This document shows, one piece after another, positions 55,084-64,000 of a stretch of 64,000 nt of DNA. The notes beneath the pieces are model-generated. The model saw nothing but the letters and a program-made list of their open reading frames with translations, had not been told where the DNA came from and did no database searches. The stretch is from Siphonodentalium dalli (taxonomy: Eukaryota; Mollusca; Scaphopoda; Gadilida; Siphonodentaliidae), in contig CP136062.1 in the NCBI GenBank assembly GCA_032622095.1, positions 55,037,849-55,101,848 of the forward strand, written 5' to 3'. A program made the translations under genes and the position numbers. Within the stretch, counting starts at the first letter, position 1; the number at the start of each line of letters is the position of its first letter.

Positions 55084-58000
55084 TAAACATATCCCTTACC
55101 GAAATCACAAGCCCTTGGTAAGCATTCAGCAAGGATTCGAATGCTTACAAATGAAGACTTAAATGAATCCTTATCTCAATCAATGCAATGGGCCAGTTAC
55201 AGGCAAAATAAGCACTTGAAACAGAATTTAGCCCTCAATAGGGCCGACTTATTTAAATGAGCTAAGTACTCCCATAAGCACTCGAAGGCTTATTAAGCCT
55301 TCGAGGGTTTAGCTCATTTAAATAAGTCGGCCCTATTGAAGGCTTGTTGGTTCCCGTAAGCACTCGAAGGCTAAATAAGACTTCATAATTTGCATATAAG
55401 GCTTCAAAGGCTTATATTTAAGGCTTCGAAGCCTTATATGCAAATGATGAAGGCTTAAATGAAGCCTTACGAACCATGTCTCGAATCCTTAAATTGGTTC
55501 CCGAATGCTAAAGATTATGATGAAATGATGGCCTGTTTTCATAGAGTTACCTATACTGCATGGAAATGTGGGATAACTCTATGCAGGATGCATGGAATAT
55601 GGGTGGTGTCATCAAAATTGGATATCCATTCTGGAGATGCTAGAAATAACAAAACAATTATGAAGTGATAATAATTTTATATTTGTGAAATGAACAATTT
55701 TGAGTATATATGTATATCAAGAATTTATGTTAGCTGTCACTATCATGTCCATGTTTAATGCAATTTGATTTATGTACTCTCAGGCTCCATGTAGGTCGCC
55801 CCTAGCTAATAAATTGTTTAGGATATGTCAATTCCATGCATGCAGTCTCAGTCTTCTTTTCTGGGAGTCGTTTTCAAATTCTGAAATGAGAAATAGTAAA
55901 CAAATTTTAAATTATGTTTACATCAGAAATAACTGAAATGATATTATTATGTTTCAGAAAATGAGTTATGTGATTGATACAGTTGTTTGTAAATTTATCA
56001 AAATTGTATTGGACTGAATATCAATATTTTTAGCTAGCATTGAACTATTAAAATGCCAAAAAATGATATTGGTGATGTTTTTTTGTGGATTTAACATCTG
56101 ATAAACCAACCTTTGAGTGATAATCAGTTTATGATATCATTATGGCATATCCAAAATTGAGATTAGATAGCTGATTAGATATTCTAAATGTGTGCATTAA
56201 CTGGAAGGAAATGGTTCAAATAATAAGAAAATAAGATATCCAATTTATAATATAATGCTACTTTTATAATGCTAATTTAACTTACTTTTTGAATTAATGC
56301 CCTTTGCTGTCATTTTCTTGTTATATAGGAAATCATTGGACCAGCGATATGGTTTCATATAGGTTCCTATATCAATATGCTCCTATAGGATATACATCCA
56401 ACATGGCGGCGCGTCCCGTATCCAATCACGTGATTAAGAACGCTCTATATTACCAGTTTTGGAACCCATTGGCTCCCCTGCATTTAAATTACCATAGGTT
56501 CAAACAAGACGTGTATAATGTAGTTGTTCAATATGCCAACATTATCTTCCTCTGAAATTGATGTTACCATATACTAATAATTAATTAATTATGAATAATA
56601 AATAGATTATGTACACTAAAAATTCATAAAACACCAGAAGTCAACACAACCTTTTTAGTATTTACCCAAATATCAATTCATGCAGTTAATTGTCAACAGA
56701 TGGAGATTGTAAGTTTAAAAAGCAATGCACAAAATTGAGCAGTTATTTTAAAGTCACAGAAAAATTATGATACCATGCATCTATTTAATGCTGAATTTTT
56801 AAAATAACAGTTAAATAGATGGTATCATTATTTTCTTTGCTGACCCCAACATTATTTTTGTAACTCCATGCAAATTGTAATGCTGACAATTAATTGACCT
56901 GTATCTGTCAGGCAACCTCAGCAAAATTTCATATTTTTTGGAGACCTGTCAATTTAAACTGTTATTAACTATAAATTAAATTGCCAGTTATAATACTTAA
57001 ATTACGAATAAAGTATAAATATAAACATCATCCTATATGTTATAATTTGATAAAATAAATTCAAAGTATATACTCACCTGAATTTAAACTATCAGTAAAT
57101 AATCCTGCATGTGACATAAAGAAAACCAATATAAACCATGACTTCCCATTGTGAGCTATCCAAAGTTTGTGAAATCTGAGAAAATTCCATCTGGTCTCAA
57201 TTTGCATTGAGGGCAAGTCAGGGTGATTACATAACAGGTACTCATAGACACAGAGTAAAGCAGTTGTCCCAATTAAATAGTAGGATTGATTACAATGTTA
57301 AAGTGATTTATTACTGGCAATGAGATGAATCAGACTTATACAGGGATGTGGCTAGAGGGTCTTCATTGGGCAAGGGGGTGTTCACCTTGGAATTTCCAAC
57401 TACATTTCCTCCCTTGCACCAAACCCCCAAATTGCACCCCCCTTGAGCATTGATTTTTCTCAATTGGTACCTTGGATGATATAGACTAGTTATATATAGC
57501 TGTTCTGAATTATCAGTGGGCCAACATATCTTGAGAAAAATATAGAGATCTTGAGAAAATTGCAAAATCTCCTATAACATTATTTATCGCTATAGGTTGT
57601 CTCAAAATGTCCTTAACCATGGCAATTTTCCTATAGGAAATACGGTCCTATAATTTTCCTAATGTGAATCGTCATTTCCAATATGATTCCTATAGGTTCC
57701 TATATGACATTTCCATATGGGGTCCTACAAGTTGAAAAATTATTAATTGTATTAATTATCTAATTAATTTTAATTTATTAAAATTCGGATTAAACCACAA
57801 TATTTACACCATGTGAAAGCTTGATAAATTCTGAATATTTTCAAATGTATATTGCCAAACAAATTGTTAAAACTACAAATTTGCCAAATAATTATTAATT
57901 TTTCCATATATTTCTCCATGTTGGACTTGGTTAATTTGCAGCTTCAGATTCAGAACAGTTTTGTATTGAATTTGTATTCTAAGTCGAGCATCGAGGGCTA

Positions 58001-58409
58001 AGAGGCCAACAATATATTGAAGCCTTAATTTGAATGCTGATTTTAGAGTCATATGTCTGGCTGAAGTCTAAATTTTAATAGTTAACAGAAAATGTTAGCC
58101 TTCGACACAAGCCCTCATTTTCCAGAGTGCTTATGTGGGAGACCTAAGGATTCCATTCCTTATCGAGTGCTTATACCTGCCCGGCTGCACTGCATCTTAA
58201 TCACTCGAGTCCTAAGCGAGTGCATTCGAGTCCTAAGCGAGTGCTTACTGTGATCGATATAAGCACTCGAGTCCTAAGCGAGTGCTTACTGTAATCGATA
58301 TAAGCACTCGAGTCATAAGCGAATGCTTATTGTGATTGACATAAGCACTCGAATCCTTGACGAATCCTTGTTGAAGGCTTATTAAGCCTTCATGCTCGGT
58401 AAGGGATAT
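55084..58409. mobile_element. 3.3-kb element with AAGGCTTA hairpins at both ends
   Basis: ACATATCCCTTACCGA at 55084 is mirrored at about 58394-58409. Both ends are rich in hairpins built from AAGGCTTAATAAGCCTT and CTCGAAGGC or GCACTCGAG blocks. A large hairpin at 55250-55362 pairs CAATAGGGCCGACTTATTTA with its inverse. The right end carries about four units of 41 bp (58205-58350), each itself a hairpin AGCACTCGAGTCCTAAGCGA. The interior (55500-57950) is AT-rich with repeated CTATAGGTTCCTATA blocks and no recognised protein. Confidence 0.55.
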
Positions 58410-58451
58410 GTAGCTGATATTGACATCATAGTAACACATCTTAGGAGAGTA

Positions 58452-58589
58452 CAGTAATGCTCTAATTAATCGACTCCTCGGGAGAGCTTTCCGATGAATG
58501 GCAACAAGCCATATTTCCAACTAAATCCTGAAAAGTTACCCATAATTATTCTGCTGTGGTTAAGGAGTCGATTAATTAGAGTATTACTG
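58452..58589. mobile_element. TA-end palindromic MITE, copy 5 (shortened left arm)
   Basis: CAGTAATGCTCTAATTAATC on the left and its inverse on the right; most of the left arm is deleted, leaving GACTCCTCGGGAGAGCTTTC at the join. Confidence 0.8.
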
Positions 58590-58800
58590 CATATTGTCCA
58601 TGATCCGATAAAGACCCTCCAAATTGTTACATCAGAAAAGCTATGCATTGAATTTCGCTGCTCTTTTGATATGCAGCTCATAGATCAGTGAACGACTTAT
58701 CTTCTCAATAATGTTGGCAGTATCATCATTAAATTGTATTAAGTCAGAAATTTATTTATGCAGTCCAGCAAGCATTGCAGCATTAACTTTTTATTTACCA
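58590..58800. other. Unassigned stretch
   Basis: Nothing recognised between the palindromic MITE and the 52-bp array. Confidence 0.4.
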
Positions 58801-59500
58801 TGATCACATGCATCCGGTCCTCTGTCCGAAGTGAACGATGGGTATATATATTGGATCACATGCATCCGGTCCTCTGTCCGAAGTGAATGATGGGTATATA
58901 TATTGGATCACATGCATCCGGTCCTCTGTCCGAAGTGAATGATGGGTATATATATTGGATCACATGCGTCCGGTCCTCTGTCCGAAGTAAACGATGGGTA
59001 TATATATTGGATCACATGCATCCGGTCCTCTGTCCGAAGTGAACGATGGGTATATATATTGGATCACATGCATCCGGTCCTCTGTCCGAAGTGAACGATG
59101 GGTATATATATTGGATCACATGCATCCGGTCCTCTGTCCGAAGTAAACGATGGGTATATATATTGGATCACATGCATCCGGTCTTCTGTCCAAAGTGAAT
59201 GATGGGTATATATATTGGATCACATGCATCCGGTCTTCTGTCCAAAGTGAATGATGGGTATATATATTGGATCACATGCGTCCGGTCCTCTGTCCGAAGT
59301 AAATAATGGGTATATTGGATTACATGTGCCCGGTCCTCTGTCTGAAGTAAATGATGGATATATTGGATTATATGCGCCCGGTCCTCTGCCTGAAGTAAAT
59401 GATGGATATATTGGATTATATGCGCCCGGTCCTCTGTCCGAAGTAAATGATGGGTATATTGGATTACATGTATATGCATCCGGTCCTCTGTCCATGTTCG
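58801..59500 (+). repeat. 52-bp minisatellite, about 13-14 copies, changing to 48-bp units
   Basis: GGATCACATGCATCCGGTCC, TCTGTCCGAAGTGAACGATG, GGTATATATATT repeats with few changes to about 59280. Later units lose TATA (GGGTATATT) and carry GCGCCCGG. The shorter units give open frames on both strands. Confidence 0.93.
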
Positions 59501-59581
59501 TTTAGCTGTCCATCCAAGCAGATATCGCAGCCATAGATTATCGGTTTTCAATGATATTTGGTGTGGATAGCAGAACACAAG

Positions 59582-60035
59582 CCTGAGTTTAGTGTGCCTG
59601 TCATTTGCCAAATGAGGTCCCCAGAGTGTGAATTTAGTGACGATATCCCGTATAGTGGGCTAGCATTATTAAATTCACACTCTGTGGACCTCATTCTGCT
59701 TATGCCTCATCTACTCTGGAAAGTTTCTTTACTATCAAATTTCTTTAGAAACTTCTTCACATAGATTCTATTATTTTTTTAGTTTAGTATTTCACTACAT
59801 GCCCAAATTGGCAGACAACACATTGCGTAATCGAGGTTGCCAATGGGTGTACATCACAATATTCACCATTTGGGAACTTCAATCTGAGTCTATGTCTCCC
59901 ATAGCAGATGATGCCATGCAGAATGAGGTTCCCAGAGGGTTAATTTAGGGATGCTAGCTCGCTATGAGGGATAGTGTCGTTAAATTCACCCTCTGGGGAC
60001 CTCATTCTGCAAATGACAGGCACACTAAACTCAGG
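59582..60035. mobile_element. 454-bp foldback MITE with perfect 27-bp ends
   Basis: CCTGAGTTTAGTGTGCCTGT continuing CATTTGC at 59582 is mirrored exactly at 60009-60035. Each half contains its own hairpin: AGTGTGAATTTA with its inverse at 59630-59690, and AGAGGGTTAATTTA with its inverse at about 59935-59995. No clear target duplication. Confidence 0.75.
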
Positions 60036-60545
60036 TTTGATTGAACACAAGGACAGCTTTAAAATACATTCACTTTCACTTAAATGCATGAATCTGATTT
60101 GTCAAGGTGCTTATATACGCTTGGTAGTGAAAATCTCTATCAGCTGCATCAGTAATACTTTAAGAAATTGGGCGACTCCAACTGTCGCCCCACATCATGA
60201 CGTCATTTTGTAAACGCGTCCATAGTTACCATACCGCGAAAACAAAATTTATGAAGAAGACTCATCAGTGAAACTGTGAATTGTGATAATCTAGTTGCGG
60301 ATAAAGGAATGTGTTACATGACTATTCCCCTATTAACATTTCTTCAGCTTCATAACAACACTAATATATCATGACAGGGATCACGAGAGCATAAACTGTG
60401 ACAATTATAGCATTTGTTTACATTACGAGTTAGACATCAGAGGCTGCAAATTTGGTCAGGAAAGTGGGAACACCGCTTCAGGATGTTTATCGACTGAGTT
60501 TGTTGATGACGATAGATGCTCTATTAGTCTATAGTATCATTTTAA
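60036..60545. other. Unassigned stretch
   Basis: No gene recognised. GGGCGACTCCAACTGTCGCCC forms a small hairpin at about 60170. Confidence 0.4.
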
Positions 60546-61437
60546 AGGTATTCAATCCGATCAGAGGGTCCCCATATCATCAAGATACAATAACAACATT
60601 TCTTCAAAATATGCTTTAGTTACCGGTATATAGAATTGATTACTTTCTTTTTTCTCCCACATAACTCACGCAGATATTAATATATACAACAAAATTTAAT
60701 AGAACGAAACCTAATTGCATTTTTATAAATGTTGAATAATTTGCTTTCAAATTTCTATTAAAATGCATTTAATAGTCTCATATTCTTATATAATATAAGC
60801 GAAAGTTCTGCTATACATTTAACAGTCCTTTTTTATGTTGTAATTATTTAAGGAAGTACAGATAGTTTCACGCATATATATAATTGTATGTGTGTATGTA
60901 TGCATAATTGTTGTTATATATTGGGTGTGATGATTGTTTTTCAGTATTTACTGTTTGCATGTGTATTTTCAAATATTTGGACCGGAGTGTTCTCATTTGT
61001 ACATACTAACATAGTGTATTATATGTTTTCTCATGTACCAAATTACCAATTGGCTGGGAATAAAGCATTGCTTACTTACTTACTTAACAAAATAATGCTA
61101 ATCACTGCCAACTATGGTATCAAATTTCCCAAAACGTGTTATTTGGCAACATTTTGTTCATCAGAATATGGCCGTATTATCACTTTAGCATTCACGAAAT
61201 TTGGTCATATTACAACTTGTTTTTAGAGGTATCCATCTTCATCCGCAAGTTTGACCGAGACCATCCATTAGACGGCGTGTTTCTGGGCCACAAATAATTG
61301 AAATAACAAACTTCAAAAATCGATATCTGATCACTCTCAAGCTTTGATGTGTGTGTTCCTCGACTCGAATCAAATATTGTTTACCCCCGAAGCCATATAA
61401 TTTGTAATTTAGAAGTGTTAAATCGGACTGAGTACCT
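60546..61437. mobile_element. TTAA-flanked MITE, AGGTACTC family, long copy
   Basis: Starts AGGTATTCAATCCGATCAGA, ends TCGGACTGAGTACCT, TTAA at 60542-60545 and 61438-61441. At 892 bp it is about twice the family length; 60680-61080 looks like an inserted AT-rich segment. The 112-codon frame spans that segment and has no motif. Confidence 0.75.
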
Positions 61438-61441
61438 TTAA

Positions 61442-62007
61442 ATATGTCAATTTTACACCAGCAATTTAATATAGTTTAATAGCCTGCAATTTCCATGGCA
61501 AAACCTTGGATATTTAGTGGAAGCATCTTGTGTATAAATATGCGAATATATAAACTTTTTCAGTCCAATCTGAAAATAGACCCAATTTATTCATACATGT
61601 AGATTACGGGTACAGACCAGATGCATTGCTCCAAATCTATGTATGTATATATCAAAGGACGTGAATTATGCCATTGAGTCAAAATGAATTAAATACTAGC
61701 ATTGTATTTAACATTATGGGGAAAAAAACTACTTCTGTAGAACTTCTGTTCCATGGTGAGTGAATGATAATTTCTTGAAAAAATTGGTGTATGCAAAAAT
61801 TGTTCTGTTTTTTTAATTCATATTCGTCTTTTTATTCAATAATTATGGGTGTAGTGACTTAATTTTGTGTAGTTTATCGTTCGAAACAAAGATTGAAGTG
61901 TGTGTTTTTTTATGAACTTCCGGTCGTCGTTGTCAATTTCGACCAATAAATTTTGGCCCATCATTCAGATTTAGAGATCTCACACTGAGATTGGAAATAC
62001 TAATTAT
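61442..62007. other. Unassigned AT-rich stretch
   Basis: No gene or repeat recognised. Confidence 0.4.
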
Positions 62008-62220
62008 ATAATGCCCTAATTAATCGACTCCTTTAACCACAGCAGAATTATGGGTAACTTTTCAGGATTTAGTTGGAAATATGGCTTGTTGCCATTCATC
62101 AGAAAGATCTCGGGGAGAGCTTTCCGATGAATGGCAACAAGCCATATTTTCGACTAAATCCTGAAAAGTTACCCATAATTCTGCTGTGGTTAAAGGAGTC
62201 GATTAATTAGGGCATTACTG
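62008..62220. mobile_element. TA-end palindromic MITE, copy 6
   Basis: Near-perfect palindrome of 213 bp with eroded left tip (ATAATGCCCTAATTAATC) and intact right end CATTACTG followed by TA. Confidence 0.88.
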
Positions 62221-62789
62221 TATATAGCCGAAATCAAGGTTTCATTGGAGTAATTATAAGCAATCTATCTCGTCTTTGACTCATTTCTGGTGATATAGAT
62301 TTGTCAGATGATGAACAACATACTTGGTATTCGCGAAATTATAAAGGATGTGTTTTGGCCTCTGACACTTCTATATGCCCAGAGATGCATCAAAATTTAT
62401 TTGATATATGAACCCATCGTATAATTTATCCCCCAAATTGCTGCATATATATAAATGGGAATATAACATAAGTTTTCAAACATTGTATGAAATTCATGTA
62501 TATTTTTACTCTTTGTCAGTTATTTATCGGTCAGATCAATATTTTTTTTTGTTATCTTTTTCCTACTACATCTCCTTTTTTTCACATCCAAACTGAATAT
62601 TCGTAAACCAGGCTATAAGATTGCTAGCTATGAAATTTGACGCGATCAGATTTTCCGACGCAAATCGAAATGATCGAGGGGAACCAATTTTCCATTCACC
62701 ATAGCACTAATAGGGTGAATAGAAACTAAACAGACTTCAGTCTCAACCTTTAACATGACAGGAGCTGCGCTGTTGCAGCATTAAAGATC

Positions 62790-63060
62790 CTGTGACAGTG
62801 CATTCTCTTATATATATGAGTCTCACATACAGTAATGCCCTAATTAATCGACTTCTTAACCACAGCAGAATTATGGGTAACTTTTCAGGATTTAGTCGGA
62901 AATATGGCTTGTTGCCATTCATTGGAAAGCTTTCCCCGAAAGGTTTCCAATGAATGGCAACAAGCCATATTTCTGACTAAATCCTGAAAAGTTACCCATA
63001 ATTCTGCTGTGGTTAAGAAGTCGATTACTTAGAGCATTACTGTATATAAGAGGATGCACT
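62790..63060. mobile_element. Hairpin element split by a palindromic MITE
   Basis: CAGTGCATTCTCTTATATAT at 62798 and its partner TATATAAGAGGATGCACTGG ending near 63063 are the two arms of one hairpin core, separated by the MITE at 62830-63042. Confidence 0.75.
62830..63042. mobile_element. TA-flanked palindromic MITE, copy 7, nested
   Basis: 213-bp near-perfect palindrome, CAGTAATGCCCTAATTAATC mirrored, centre AAAGCTTTCCCCGAAAGGTT, TA at 62828-62829 and 63043-63044, inserted in the arm of another hairpin. Confidence 0.9.
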
Positions 63061-63166
63061 GGATTACAAGGTAAACTAAAGGTATATTGTTAGGCTAATG
63101 TATTCTCTTTTATTTGAGGCTTCCTGAGAATGCACTGGCTTACGAGGTCAAGGTAAATATTGTTAG

Positions 63167-63234
63167 GCCAACGTATTCTCTTATATATGCGAGGTTCCCT
63201 ATGGGAGACTCACATATATAGTAGAATGCATTGT
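63167..63234. repeat. 69-bp hairpin core, copy 5
   Basis: GCCAACGTATTCTCTTATAT mirrored with several mismatches. A partial arm pair lies just upstream at 63090-63140. Confidence 0.75.
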
Positions 63235-63283
63235 CACAGGGTTTCCGCAAAATTTCAGGAAGCTCCAGTCATGGAAGGCTTAA

Positions 63284-63622
63284 CCCTTTGAGTGCCAGGT
63301 CCGATTTTTGTATCAACCCATATACCCTGTGCCAATGCATTCTCTTATATATGCGAGTCGACCATAGGTCGCCTCGCATATATAAGAGAATGCATTGGCC
63401 TAACAATTTTTCATCATTTGTTATTATTTTTTACAATTTTTTACAATTTTAATAATATTTTCTTATATTCTTTAACAGACTTATTTTGTAGGTTTAGTGC
63501 CAGGGAATCTTACGTTTTTCATGGGCATCAAAATTATTACTATGAATACTTAGTGATAGTTTTGAGTTATAACATGCCCGTAAGGTTTGATCCAGTTTGT
63601 TTTTAAATTCGCTATAGCATGC
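63284..63622 (-). mobile_element. piggyBac-like MITE, copy 3, interrupted at an internal TTAA
   Basis: Starts CCCTTTGAGTGCCAGG after TTAA (63280-63283) and is the inverse of 39026-39437, with hairpin core at 63331-63399. It stops at the internal TTAA 63623-63626, where the next MITE begins. Confidence 0.88.
63331..63399. repeat. 69-bp hairpin core, copy 6
   Basis: Same palindrome, loop GACCATAGGTCG. Confidence 0.9.
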
Positions 63623-63626
63623 TTAA

Positions 63627-64000
63627 AGGTACTCAATCCGATCAGAGGGTCCCCATCTCAACAGATTCCAACAACAACAATCCGATCAGAGGGTCCTATA
63701 TTACTATTTCTTTGGCTTTTGGGGTAAAAAATATTTGATTCGAGTCGAGGAACCCATCAAACAAAGCTCAGAGTTATTAGATATTGATTTTTGAAATTTG
63801 TTATTTTCTCGAGATGAGTACTAATAATTGCCTTCAACTGCCGTAATCTGCTCGAGATGTGTACACTAAAACACTATACAAACAGACAAGGATGGATAAC
63901 TCTAAAATCAAGTGGTAATAATAACGCAATTTTTACTGTGTTCTGGGACAGAAAGTATTCCCGATAATGAAAAATAGATTTCTAAAATCGATATCTAAAA
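63627..64000 (+). mobile_element. AGGTACTC-family MITE, cut by the window end
   Basis: Begins AGGTACTCAATCCGATCAGA at the TTAA inside the piggyBac-like MITE and follows the copy at 41071 closely to the window end. Confidence 0.85.

Noticed and set aside
56304-56555. 83-codon ORF after a possible splice acceptor
   Set aside because: It overlaps CTATAGGTTCCTATA repeats inside the 3.3-kb element and the acceptor-linked frame stops after 19 codons.
39115-63606. 104-codon ORF shared by 39115-39429 and 63292-63606
   Set aside because: Both lie in nearly identical MITE copies and run through the hairpin core; no protein signature.

Overview
The window reads as AT-rich, repeat-dominated animal DNA, most likely from a marine invertebrate. 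I base this on a degenerate Polinton/Maverick, a 5'-truncated non-LTR retrotransposon with an intact reverse transcriptase, several families of TTAA- and TA-targeted MITEs, Helentron-like tandem elements and many minisatellites. Nothing prokaryotic is visible, and I could not recognise any host gene, tRNA, rRNA or CRISPR. A mollusc-like host is a guess from repeat style only. Nearly every short ORF is a by-product of a tandem or inverted repeat.

Region 1 (1-2.4 kb) is a 41-bp minisatellite of about 44 copies abutting a truncated copy of an inverted-repeat element that is seen complete at 6.2-9.3 kb. Region 2 (2.86-20.11 kb) is the most informative part. It is a decayed Polinton with long GC-rich terminal inverted repeats. 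Its left TIR is split by a 7.2-kb element of unknown superfamily (3351-10533) that has about 305-bp TIRs and a 7-bp target duplication. The Polinton gene block (11.6-18.0 kb, all + strand) holds, in order: the C-terminal part of the packaging ATPase, three small conserved proteins, a chromodomain integrase, a possible small zinc-finger ORF, the minor (penton-like) capsid protein, a small basic protein, the double-jelly-roll major capsid protein, a Cys/His-rich protein and an adenovirus-type protease. Protein-primed DNA polymerase and the ATPase N-terminus are missing. Most long genes carry frameshifts or stops. Only the protease and the Cys/His protein, and perhaps a small KGNV protein, are intact.

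Region 3 (20.1-24.1 kb) is a 5'-truncated Jockey/CR1-like LINE whose apparent 3' UTR is interrupted by a 1.85-kb TIR element rich in GTTTAAAC. Region 4 (24.4-43 kb) is a mosaic: TTAA-flanked MITEs, a 69-bp hairpin core shared by several of them, near-perfect palindromic TA-flanked MITEs, an element with a 9-bp target duplication (28.9-30.3 kb), a foldback element (31.6-32.8 kb) and four head-to-tail Helentron-like units (33.8-36.1 kb).

Region 5 (43.5-48.2 kb) is one giant foldback element with arms of about 2.3 kb. Region 6 (50.2-52.5 kb) is a three-level nest of TIR elements. Region 7 (53.6-64 kb) alternates minisatellites, palindromic MITEs and a 3.3-kb element built from AAGGCTT-type hairpins; one short candidate coding exon with a splice donor lies at 54.58 kb. 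Overall the window is a layered record of transposition, readable from target duplications and interrupted inverted repeats.
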